Shown here: one piece after another, positions 24,194-31,490 of the stretch | How positions within the stretch are numbered: position 1 is the stretch's first letter | How the letters are laid out: every line of letters begins with the position of its first letter | DNA from: an uncultured Clostridia bacterium | Lineage (GTDB): Bacteria > Bacillota > Clostridia > Oscillospirales > Acutalibacteraceae | Direction of reading: 5' to 3' | Assembly: GCA_947572385.1 (NCBI GenBank) | Contig: CANPBX010000001.1 | Span: 62,001-126,000 of the forward strand | Length of the DNA: 64,000 nt | Program-made: the position numbers and the translations under genes | The notes under the pieces: generated by a model | The model's database searches: none | What the model saw: only the letters and a program-made list of their open reading frames with translations | What the model was told of the DNA's origin: nothing

Positions 24194-24278
24194 TCCCCTG
24201 CTCCCTCCAAAGATATTTGTGTTTTATCTTTTTATTTTATAGTATGATAGTAATAGTATGATAGATAGCCCGTCATGA

Positions 24279-24307
24279 CAGTACCCGCCCGTTCTGCCGG
24301 GCGGGTA
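24279..24307. terminator. Strong hairpin between binding-protein and permease genes
   Basis: GTACCCGCCCG/CGGGCGGGTAC with a 6-nt loop and no good U-run on either side. It more likely stabilises or processes the mRNA than terminates it, and would favour binding-protein over permease expression. Confidence 0.55.
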
Positions 24308-24324
24308 CGCGGTCTGGCTATTTA

Positions 24325-25209
24325 TCACTCCGACTCGAGCTGGGAGGACCCGTCCTCGGCCCCGTCCTCCCCGGAGGATGACTCATCCTCAATGGTGACC
24401 TCCTGGGCGGTGGCGCTCATGGCCATCTCCTTGGCCTCGTCGTACCACTCTCCGTAGACCCCGGAGTCGTAGGCCTTTTTCAGTATGTCGTTGACCTGTT
24501 TCGTCAGGTCGTCGTTGCCCTTTTTCATGACGATGACGTTGGCTGTGTACTTGTCGTCCACCTCGAACTGGAAGCCGGAAAGGGCCACGTCCGGGTCGTT
24601 GGACATGAACACGTCGGCCTGGCCCTTCGCCACGGCCATCGCGTCAAAGTCGCCCTTCTTGAGCTGCAGGAGGGCCGTGCCCAGGTCACCCACCACCACT
24701 ATCTCGCAGCCGGGAAGCTGCTCCTGGCAGAGGGACTCCTGGAGGGAGCTGGTCTGGGCGCCCACCTTCACGCCGTTAAAGTCCCCGGCAGAGGTGTACT
24801 TGCCCTCGTCCTCCTTGCGGACTATCACCACCTGGTCGCTCTCGTTGTCCCCTGGGTAGTAGAAATCCGAGAGGTTGAAGCCGTCCTCGCGGTCCTGCTT
24901 CCAGGAGAAGCCGGATATAGCCATGTCAACGGTGCCCATGCTCACAGCCGTGGTGCAGGCGTCGAAGCTCATGGGCATTATCTCCAGCTCCATGCCCATC
25001 TCCTCGGCAATATACCTTGCCAGCATCATGTCAAAGCCCACATACTGCTCCTGGCCCTGCTTGCTGGTGTCCACAAAGGCCATGGGCGCAAAGTCCGGGC
25101 TCGTTGCCACCTTCAGCTTTTCGCCCTTCTTCCCTTCCCCGCAGGCCGCTGCCGCCGTCACAATAAGGCATAGGGCCAGCAGGAGGGCTAAAATCTTCTT
25201 CAGCTTCAT
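24325..25209 (-). CDS. Amino-acid ABC transporter substrate-binding lipoprotein
   Basis: A 294-residue type 3 solute-binding protein. The signal peptide (MKLKKILALLLALCLIVTAA) ends in a lipobox with Cys at about residue 23, followed by KLKVATSPDFAPMAFVD, DMMLARYIAEEMGMEL, and VDMAISGFSWKQDREDG. ATG 25209 is chosen because it gives a proper signal peptide; the frame extends 25 codons upstream without a ribosome site. The last 23 residues form an acidic serine-rich tail (EDESSSGEDGAEDGSS) not usual for the family. It is the first gene of the transporter operon. Confidence 0.94.
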   Translation of the reverse strand: MKLKKILALLLALCLIVTAAAACGEGKKGEKLKVATSPDFAPMAFVDTSKQGQEQYVGFDMMLARYIAEEMGMELEIMPMSFDACTTAVSMGTVDMAISGFSWKQDREDGFNLSDFYYPGDNESDQVVIVRKEDEGKYTSAGDFNGVKVGAQTSSLQESLCQEQLPGCEIVVVGDLGTALLQLKKGDFDAMAVAKGQADVFMSNDPDVALSGFQFEVDDKYTANVIVMKKGNDDLTKQVNDILKKAYDSGVYGEWYDEAKEMAMSATAQEVTIEDESSSGEDGAEDGSSQLESE

Positions 25210-25249
25210 ATTTACCGCACTTCCTTCTTGAATTTTGTTTTCGTCATAC

Positions 25250-25278
25250 ATTATAACCGCATAAATATACATTGTCAA
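25250..25278 (-). promoter_or_regulatory. ABC transporter operon promoter
   Basis: Perfect TTGACA and TATAAT with a 17-bp spacer on the minus strand. It is divergent from the GH3 promoter. Confidence 0.9.
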
Positions 25279-25356
25279 GGGCAAACTATGAATTTTATTT
25301 CATCCACAGATATTCCCATTCAACGGGTCAGATTTTGTGTATTTTTGTCCGTACCC

Positions 25357-25385
25357 TTGCCTAAACTGTAAATCTCTGGTATAAT
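25357..25385 (+). promoter_or_regulatory. GH3 gene promoter
   Basis: TTGCCT and TATAAT with a 17-bp spacer, about 30 bp before the ribosome site of the GH3 gene. Confidence 0.85.
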
Positions 25386-25421
25386 AGTCTAAACCATGCA
25401 AATCAGAAAGGCGGTAATTTT

Positions 25422-28217
25422 ATGAAAACCTTTGAGCCCGGCGCGTATTCTGCCCTTGCCCGCCGCACTGTAGCCGAGGGCTGCGTGCTCCTTCGCAACG
25501 AGGGCCAGGCCCTGCCCCTTCCCGAGGGGGCGAAAGTAGCTGTCTTCGGGCGCAGCCAGTTCAACTACTATAAGTCCGGCACAGGCTCCGGCGGCCTTGT
25601 GAACACCGGGCATGTGCCGAACATCACCGAGGCCCTTGAAGCTTCCGGCAGAGTCACTGTGGACGGGGAGCTCAAGTCCGTCTATGAGTCCTGGATAGAG
25701 GACCATCCCTTCGACCCCGGGCAGGGCTGGGCCAACGAGCCCTGGTACCAGGAGGAAATGCCCCTCTCCCCCGAGACCGTCTCAGCCGCCGCCCGGGCCA
25801 ACGAGGCCGCTGTTGTAATCCTGGGCCGCACCGCCGGTGAGGACAAGGACAGTTCCGCCGTGGAGGGCAGCTACCTTCCCGCCAAGGCCGAGCTTGACAT
25901 GCTGAAGGCCGTATGCGAAAGCTTCCGCCGGGTAGCCGTGGTGATAAACTCCGGCGGTATCCTGGACATGAAGTGGGTGGAGGAGTATAGGCCCGGGGCC
26001 GTCATGTATGTATGGCAGGGGGGCCAGGAGGGTGGCCTTGCCGCAGCGGACGTGCTCACCGGCATACAGAGTCCCGGCGGCAGGCTCTCGGACACCATCG
26101 CCCGGGACATCAGCGACTACCCCGCCGCCGGAAACTTCGGCAGCGAGAGCCGCAACCTCTACCCTGAGGACGTGTACGTGGGCTACAGGTATTTTGAGAC
26201 CTTCGCCCCGGACAAGGTGCTGTACCCCTTCGGCTTCGGCCTGACGTACACCACTTTCGAGCTCTCAAACCAGTCCGTATCCCTGGGCGATGACGGCAAT
26301 ATCTGGCTCAGCGTCACGGTGGGGAACACCGGCTCCCGCCCGGGACGCGAGGTGGTGCAGGTCTACTGCGAGGCTCCCCAGGGCAAGCTGGGCCAGCCCG
26401 CCCGGTCCCTCTGCCACTTTGCCAAGACCCGTGAGCTGGCCCCCGGCGAGCAGCAGGGCTTCAGCCTCTTCTTCACGCCCAGTGCCCTTGCCAGCTACGA
26501 CGACTCCGGCGTTACCGGGCACAAGTCCGCCTGGATGCTTGAAGGCGGCGAGTATACCTTCTATATAGGCACCGACGTGCGCTCGGCGGAGAAGGTTGGC
26601 TCGGTCACTTTAGAGGAGACCGTGGTAGAGCAGCTTGAGGAAGCCTGCGCCCCCGTGACCCCCTTCGACCGCCTGCGCCCCGGCGCTTCTGAGGGCGGCG
26701 TGTATACTAAAGAGTACGAGCCCGCCCCCCTGCGCACAGTGAATCCCATGGACCGGCGGAACGAGAGGCTCATAAAGGCGGACCCCTGTGCCGGGGACAA
26801 GGGCTATAAGCTCTCGGACGTGGCCGAGGGCAAAGTTACCATGGACGAGTTCTTAGCCCAGCTCACCGACGAGGACCTCTGCTGCATAGTCCGGGGCGAG
26901 GGCATGTGCTCCCCCAAGGTCACCCCCGGCACGGCGGGAGCCTTCGGCGGCGTGACAAAGCGGCTGCTGGACTTCGGCATACCCACCGGCTGCTGCGCCG
27001 ACGGGCCCAGCGGCATACGCATGGACTGCGGCACCCACGCCTTCGCCATGCCCAACGGCACCCTTATGGCCTGCACCTTCGACCCGGAGCTGGTGGGCGA
27101 GCTCTACGAGTACGAGGGGCTGGAGCTTCGGAAGAATAAAGTGGACACCCTCCTGGGCCCCGGCATAAATATACACCGCCACCCCTTAAACGGCAGAAAC
27201 TTTGAATACTTCTCCGAGGACCCCCTGCTCACAGGACGGATGGCCGCCGCCCAGCTCAACGCGATGCACAAGTACGGCGTCACCGGCACCATCAAGCACT
27301 TCGCCTGCAACAGCCAGGAGTTCCACCGCCATGACGTGGAGGCCGTGGTCTCCGAGCGGGCCCTGCGCGAGATATATCTGAAGGCCTTTGAGATAGCCGT
27401 GAAGGAGGGCGGGGCCCGGTCTATCATGACAAGCTATAACCCCATAAACGGCTTCTGGTCCGCCAGCAGCTACGACCTGCTCACCACCATACTCCACGGC
27501 CAGTGGGGCTATAAGGGCATGGTCATGACCGACTGGTGGGCAAAGTCCAACGACGAGGGCAGGGAGGGCGAGCGCACCAACACCGCCGCCATGGTCCGGG
27601 CCCAGAACGACCTATATATGGTGGTGCCCGACTCAGAGAGCAACGCCCTGCACGACAACTCCGCTGAGGGCCTCAGCAGGGGCGCGGTGGACCGCGCGGA
27701 GTTCATCCGCTCGGCGGCGAACATCTGCAATTTCCTCCTGCAGTCCCCCGCTATGCTCCGTATGCGCGGCATAGAGACCGAGCTCGACAAGGCCCTCTCC
27801 GAGGCCCCCTCCCTGGACGACGGGGACAGCGCCGAGATGTTCTATGTACAGGCCGGCGAGGACAATGCCCTGGACCTCGACGCGTCCCTCATCGGCATGA
27901 GCAAGGGGGACAACACCCGCTTCGGAGTGTCCATAAAGGAGCAGGGGCTCTATAAGCTGACCCTCACACTGCGCTCCACGGACCAGAACGACGTGTCCCA
28001 GCTGCCCCTGTCCGTCTTCCAGGACAGGAACCTTCTGGGCACTGCCACCCTTACAGGCGCCCAGCGGGACTGGGAGACCGTGGAGTTCAACGTGATGGGC
28101 TTCTCCGGGAACTTCTACCTGCGGTTCTTCGCCGCCCAGACCGGGCTGGAGCTGAGGTCCGTGACGCTGGAGCTGGTGAAGACCCTCCAGGAGCTGCAGA
28201 AGGAGATGGGACAGTGA
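25422..28217 (+). CDS. Glycoside hydrolase family 3 beta-glucosidase-like enzyme, permuted domain order
   Basis: A 931-residue intracellular glycosidase (no signal peptide). The (alpha/beta)6 domain normally at the C terminus comes first (about 10-240, AVFGRSQFNYYKSGTG), then a fibronectin-III-like part (about 280-370). The catalytic TIM-barrel follows (about 455-790, LLGPGINIHRHPLNGRNFEYFSEDP in pieces, KHFACNSQE and YKGMVMTDWW), with Asp704 the expected nucleophile. This circularly permuted order is known from ruminococcal GH3 enzymes. Residues about 800-920 form an extra beta-rich, carbohydrate-binding-like domain. Likely substrates are beta-glucosides or xylosides from plant glycans. It has its own promoter. 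Confidence 0.92.
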   Translation: MKTFEPGAYSALARRTVAEGCVLLRNEGQALPLPEGAKVAVFGRSQFNYYKSGTGSGGLVNTGHVPNITEALEASGRVTVDGELKSVYESWIEDHPFDPGQGWANEPWYQEEMPLSPETVSAAARANEAAVVILGRTAGEDKDSSAVEGSYLPAKAELDMLKAVCESFRRVAVVINSGGILDMKWVEEYRPGAVMYVWQGGQEGGLAAADVLTGIQSPGGRLSDTIARDISDYPAAGNFGSESRNLYPEDVYVGYRYFETFAPDKVLYPFGFGLTYTTFELSNQSVSLGDDGNIWLSVTVGNTGSRPGREVVQVYCEAPQGKLGQPARSLCHFAKTRELAPGEQQGFSLFFTPSALASYDDSGVTGHKSAWMLEGGEYTFYIGTDVRSAEKVGSVTLEETVVEQLEEACAPVTPFDRLRPGASEGGVYTKEYEPAPLRTVNPMDRRNERLIKADPCAGDKGYKLSDVAEGKVTMDEFLAQLTDEDLCCIVRGEGMCSPKVTPGTAGAFGGVTKRLLDFGIPTGCCADGPSGIRMDCGTHAFAMPNGTLMACTFDPELVGELYEYEGLELRKNKVDTLLGPGINIHRHPLNGRNFEYFSEDPLLTGRMAAAQLNAMHKYGVTGTIKHFACNSQEFHRHDVEAVVSERALREIYLKAFEIAVKEGGARSIMTSYNPINGFWSASSYDLLTTILHGQWGYKGMVMTDWWAKSNDEGREGERTNTAAMVRAQNDLYMVVPDSESNALHDNSAEGLSRGAVDRAEFIRSAANICNFLLQSPAMLRMRGIETELDKALSEAPSLDDGDSAEMFYVQAGEDNALDLDASLIGMSKGDNTRFGVSIKEQGLYKLTLTLRSTDQNDVSQLPLSVFQDRNLLGTATLTGAQRDWETVEFNVMGFSGNFYLRFFAAQTGLELRSVTLELVKTLQELQKEMGQ

Positions 28218-28251
28218 GCGAGCAGGAAATGCTCCGCCCGATCCAGGGCCT

Positions 28252-28416
28252 TAGGGCTTGTTTGAAAAATCGAAAACGTCGTCTTTTTTGCCATAAGAGG
28301 CCACTTTCTACGTCGAAAATCCTCGTCAATCGCGAGATTGCCTTGCGGTTTTCTCCTTGAAATTGTCCCCTTCTGGCCAAAAATTCGTCATTTCCTCTAT
28401 TTTCAAACAAGCCCTA
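28252..28416. mobile_element. MITE-like element, 161 bp with 15-bp inverted ends and TA flanks
   Basis: GGGCTTGTTTGAAAA at 28254 is exactly inverted at 28400-28414, and each end is flanked by TA, consistent with a TA target duplication as made by IS630/mariner-type transposases. There is no transposase inside. The interior translates on the minus strand to a short Arg/Phe-rich peptide (ending WQKRRRFRFFKQA), probably spurious. It sits between the GH3 gene and the SCIFF promoter. Confidence 0.75.
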
Positions 28417-28438
28417 GTAATGAACAGAAGCGGGACTC

Positions 28439-28467
28439 TTGACAACCCCCCGCCCTTGTGCTAAAAT
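28439..28467 (+). promoter_or_regulatory. scfA promoter
   Basis: TTGACA and TAAAAT with a 17-bp spacer, 22 bp past the MITE-like element. Confidence 0.85.
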
Positions 28468-28500
28468 ATAAAAAAAATCATGTGAACGGAGGGAAACCCC

Positions 28501-28650
28501 ATGGATTTGATCAAGACCCTGAACACCCGCGACCTCTGCGAGAGCGCCAGGAACGGCGGCTGCGGCGAGTGCCAGACCTCCTGCCAGTCCGCCTGCAAGA
28601 CCAGCTGCGGGATCGCGAACCAGGAGTGTGAAAACAAAACCGAGGAGTGA
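28501..28650 (+). CDS. scfA: SCIFF ribosomal peptide precursor (six cysteines in forty-five residues)
   Basis: A 49-residue precursor of a sactipeptide/ranthipeptide-type RiPP conserved across Clostridia. The core GGCGECQTSCQSACKTSCGIA matches the SCIFF consensus; cysteines are at 21, 24, 28, 32, 36 and 43, plus an additional Cys13 in the leader part (RDLCESA). Cysteine sulfurs are expected to be linked to downstream residues, such as the threonines, by the radical-SAM maturase encoded next. GGAGGG precedes the ATG. A terminator between scfA and scfB should make the precursor mRNA abundant. The mature product's role is unknown. Confidence 0.96.
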   Translation: MDLIKTLNTRDLCESARNGGCGECQTSCQSACKTSCGIANQECENKTEE

Positions 28651-28666
28651 CCGCCCCCAGGTTTCG

Positions 28667-28695
28667 GTGCCGCCCTGACCGGCGGCACTTTTTTT
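28667..28695 (+). terminator. Terminator/attenuator between scfA and scfB
   Basis: GTGCCGCC/GGCGGCAC with a 6-nt loop followed by seven T residues. No new promoter is obvious before scfB, so scfB probably depends on read-through. Confidence 0.9.
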
Positions 28696-28725
28696 ATGCT
28701 GACATATTTTAGGGAGGACTGACCC

Positions 28726-30111
28726 ATGGTACACCAATACAAGCTCGGCGGCTATAACATAGTTCTGGACACCTGCTCAGGCTCTGTCCACGTGGTGGAC
28801 GAGGCGGCTTATGACATGATCTCAATGTACAAGGAGCTCCCCCGGGAGAAGATAGTCTCAGGTATCCTTGACAAATACAGCCATAGGAAGGAGCTTACCG
28901 AGCCTGAGATACTGTCATGCCTAGACCAGATCTCAGCTCTGGAGCAGGCCGGGAAGCTCTTCACCCCCGACAGCTATGAGCCCATGGCCGGGGACCTCAA
29001 GGCCCGCGGCGGCAGCGTTGTCAAGGCCCTCTGCCTCCACGTGGCCCACACCTGCAACCTCAACTGCTCCTACTGCTTTGCAAGCCAGGGGAAGTTCCAC
29101 GGGGAGCGGGCACTTATGAGCTATGAGGTGGGCAGGCGCGCCCTGGACTTCCTCATCGAGAGCTCCGGCAGCCGCAGGAACCTGGAGGTGGACCTCTTCG
29201 GCGGCGAGCCCCTGATGAACTGGCAGGTGGTGAAGCAGCTTGTCAAATACGCGCGCTCCGTGGAGGGGAAGGCCGGCAAGAATTTCCGCTTCACCCTCAC
29301 CACGAACGGTATGCTCATAGACGATGATGTTATCGATTTTTGCAATAAGGAGATGTCAAACGTTGTCCTCAGCCTGGACGGCAGGAAGGAAGTAAATGAC
29401 CGTTTCCGGGTAGACCGCCAGGGCCGGGGGAGCTTCGACACCATTGTCCCCAAGTTCCAGAAGCTTGTCAAAAGCAGAAACGGCAAACAGTACTATATGC
29501 GCGGCACCTTCACCCACCATAACCCCGACTTCCTGGAGGACGTCAAGGCCATGCTGGACCTGGGCTTCACCGAGCTCAGCATGGAGCCGGTGGTCTGCGC
29601 CCCGGACGACCCCTCGGCACTGACAGACTCTGACAGGAAAATTGTCATAGAGCAGTACGAGAAGCTTGCGGAGCTAATGCTCCAGCGCAGGAAATCCGGC
29701 AAGCCCTTCACCTTCTACCACTATATGATCGATCTGGAGGGCGGCCCCTGTATATATAAGCGGATCTCCGGCTGCGGCTCCGGCACCGAGTACATGGCCG
29801 TCACCCCCTGGGGCGATCTGTACCCCTGCCACCAGTTCGTGGGTGATGAGAAATATAAGCTGGGGAATGTCTTTGACGGCGTGACAGAGCCTGCCATCCA
29901 GGAGGAGTTCCGGGCCTGCAACGCCTACTCCCGCCCGGGCTGCGCGGACTGCTGGGCCAAGCTCTACTGCTCGGGGGGTTGCGCCGCCAACTCCTACCAC
30001 GCCACCGGCAGTATCGGCGGCATTTACGAGGCCGGCTGCGAGCTGTTCCGCAAGCGCATGGAGTGCGCCATCATGCTCAAGGCCGCAGAAGCCGGGCTCG
30101 AAAACCCATGA
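28726..30111 (+). CDS. scfB: SCIFF radical-SAM maturase (thioether-forming)
   Basis: A 461-residue radical-SAM peptide maturase. An N-terminal RiPP-recognition-like region (1-95, VHQYKLGGYNIVLDTCSGSVHVVD) is followed by the [4Fe-4S] SAM site CNLNCSYC (Cys110, 114 and 117) and FGGEPLMNWQVV. A C-terminal SPASM region with many cysteines (GCADCWAKLYCSGGCAANSY, and a final GCELFRKRMEC) holds auxiliary clusters. Known SCIFF maturases such as CteB form Cys-to-Thr thioether links in ScfA. GGGAGG precedes the ATG. It overlaps the next gene by ATGA. Confidence 0.96.
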   Translation: MVHQYKLGGYNIVLDTCSGSVHVVDEAAYDMISMYKELPREKIVSGILDKYSHRKELTEPEILSCLDQISALEQAGKLFTPDSYEPMAGDLKARGGSVVKALCLHVAHTCNLNCSYCFASQGKFHGERALMSYEVGRRALDFLIESSGSRRNLEVDLFGGEPLMNWQVVKQLVKYARSVEGKAGKNFRFTLTTNGMLIDDDVIDFCNKEMSNVVLSLDGRKEVNDRFRVDRQGRGSFDTIVPKFQKLVKSRNGKQYYMRGTFTHHNPDFLEDVKAMLDLGFTELSMEPVVCAPDDPSALTDSDRKIVIEQYEKLAELMLQRRKSGKPFTFYHYMIDLEGGPCIYKRISGCGSGTEYMAVTPWGDLYPCHQFVGDEKYKLGNVFDGVTEPAIQEEFRACNAYSRPGCADCWAKLYCSGGCAANSYHATGSIGGIYEAGCELFRKRMECAIMLKAAEAGLENP

Positions 30112-31454
30112 CCACGCCGATCCACGATCTTGTCAGGCGTTACGCGGGCTCAAACCCCTCCCGCCTCCATATGCCGGGGCATAAGGGGGCAAGCTTCCTG
30201 GGCTGCGAGCCCTGGGATATCACCGAGATAGACGGCGCCGACGACCTGTACGACCCCCAGGGTATCATCCGGGAAAGCCAGTCAAACGCTGCCAGGCTCT
30301 TTGGCTCCGCCGCCACGCTCTACTCCACCGAGGGCTCCTCCCAGTGCATACGCGCCATGCTCTACCTGACCCTTATGGCCCGCGCCGGGGGTCCTGCGTC
30401 CCGCCCGCTGATACTGGCCGGGCGCAACGCGCACAAGGCATTCCTCACCGCCGCCGCGCTCCTTGACCTTGATGTGTGCTGGCTCTACCCGCAGAGCGCC
30501 CGCTACAGCTTATGCCGGTGCGATATACCCCCCGCATATCTTGACGATATGCTCACCCAGCACCCCGGCGCGGCCGCCGTCTACCTCACCAGCCCCGACT
30601 ACCTGGGCAACACAGCCGACATCAGGTCCCTGGCCGAGGTGTCGCGCCGCCACCATGTACCCCTCCTCGTCGACAACGCCCACGGAGCCTATCTGCGCTT
30701 CCTCAGCCCCTCCCTCCACCCCCTGGACCTCGGCGCGGACCTCTGCTGTGACAGCGCGCACAAGACCCTCCCTGTCCTCACGGGAGGCGCCTACCTGCAT
30801 ATTTCGCGCCGCCTGCCGCCGGTCTATGCCAGCAATGCCTGTCAGGCCATGTCAATGTTCGGCTCCACCAGCCCCTCATACCTGATACTCCAGTCATTAG
30901 ATCTATGCAACCTATATCTTGACAGGGATTACCCGCAAAAGCTGGCTGAGGCTATCCAGCATTTGACAGCTTTAAAGTCAAACCTCTCACAGGAAAACTG
31001 GCGGTTCGCCGGTGACGAGCCCCTGAAGCTGACGATCTCCACCCTCCCCAGCGGCTATACCGGGCCCCAGCTCGCCGGCCTCCTGCAGTCCCGGGGCATC
31101 CACCCCGAGTACGCTGACCCCGGCTACCTGGTGCTCATGCCCTCCCCCGAGACCCCTCCGAAGGCTCTGGCGCGCCTGGAGTCCGCGCTGGCCGGGCTCC
31201 CCCAGCTCCCCCCCGGCCCCGCCGCGCCCCCGGCCTTCCAGCCTCCCCAGCGCCGCCTTACCATCCGCCAGGCCCTCCTTTCCCCCAGCGAAAGGCTGTC
31301 GCTCTCAGACTCGATCGGGCGCACCCTCACCGGCCTATCAGTAAGCTGTCCACCCGCCGTAGCTCCCGCCGTACCGGGCGAGGTCTTGACAGAAGCCATT
31401 GCCGAGGTCTACCGTTATTACGGCGTGGAAACCGTGTCCGTAGTGAAAAATTGA
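30108..31454 (+). CDS. PLP-dependent Orn/Lys/Arg decarboxylase-like protein coupled to scfB
   Basis: A 448-residue fold-type I PLP protein of the Orn/Lys/Arg decarboxylase major-domain family (YaaO-like). Landmarks are RLHMPGHKG near residue 20, DDLYDPQGIIRESQ, LLVDNAHGAYLRF (PLP Asp), and the Schiff-base lysine in SAHKTLPVLTGGAYLH. A shortened C-terminal domain follows. ATG 30108 overlaps the scfB stop (ATGA); a longer frame lies inside scfB and is rejected. Usually such genes neighbour tmk. Here coupling to a RiPP maturase suggests either polyamine synthesis by chance placement or a role in the SCIFF pathway. Substrate unknown. Confidence 0.85.
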   Translation: MTTPIHDLVRRYAGSNPSRLHMPGHKGASFLGCEPWDITEIDGADDLYDPQGIIRESQSNAARLFGSAATLYSTEGSSQCIRAMLYLTLMARAGGPASRPLILAGRNAHKAFLTAAALLDLDVCWLYPQSARYSLCRCDIPPAYLDDMLTQHPGAAAVYLTSPDYLGNTADIRSLAEVSRRHHVPLLVDNAHGAYLRFLSPSLHPLDLGADLCCDSAHKTLPVLTGGAYLHISRRLPPVYASNACQAMSMFGSTSPSYLILQSLDLCNLYLDRDYPQKLAEAIQHLTALKSNLSQENWRFAGDEPLKLTISTLPSGYTGPQLAGLLQSRGIHPEYADPGYLVLMPSPETPPKALARLESALAGLPQLPPGPAAPPAFQPPQRRLTIRQALLSPSERLSLSDSIGRTLTGLSVSCPPAVAPAVPGEVLTEAIAEVYRYYGVETVSVVKN

Positions 31455-31485
31455 AGGGCCCCCGGGACTATCCCGCGGGCCCTTT
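31455..31485. terminator. Bidirectional terminator between convergent genes
   Basis: AGGGCCC-C-CGGGA pairs with TCCCG-C-GGGCCCT (one C/C mismatch), followed by TTT on the plus strand. It serves the scf unit and the opposing GH31 gene. Confidence 0.75.
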
Positions 31486-31490
31486 CAGCA

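Noticed and set aside
28087-28410. 107-codon minus-strand frame with WQKRRRFRFFKQA
   Set aside because: It consists of the MITE-like element plus the antisense of the GH3 3' end; probably not a protein.
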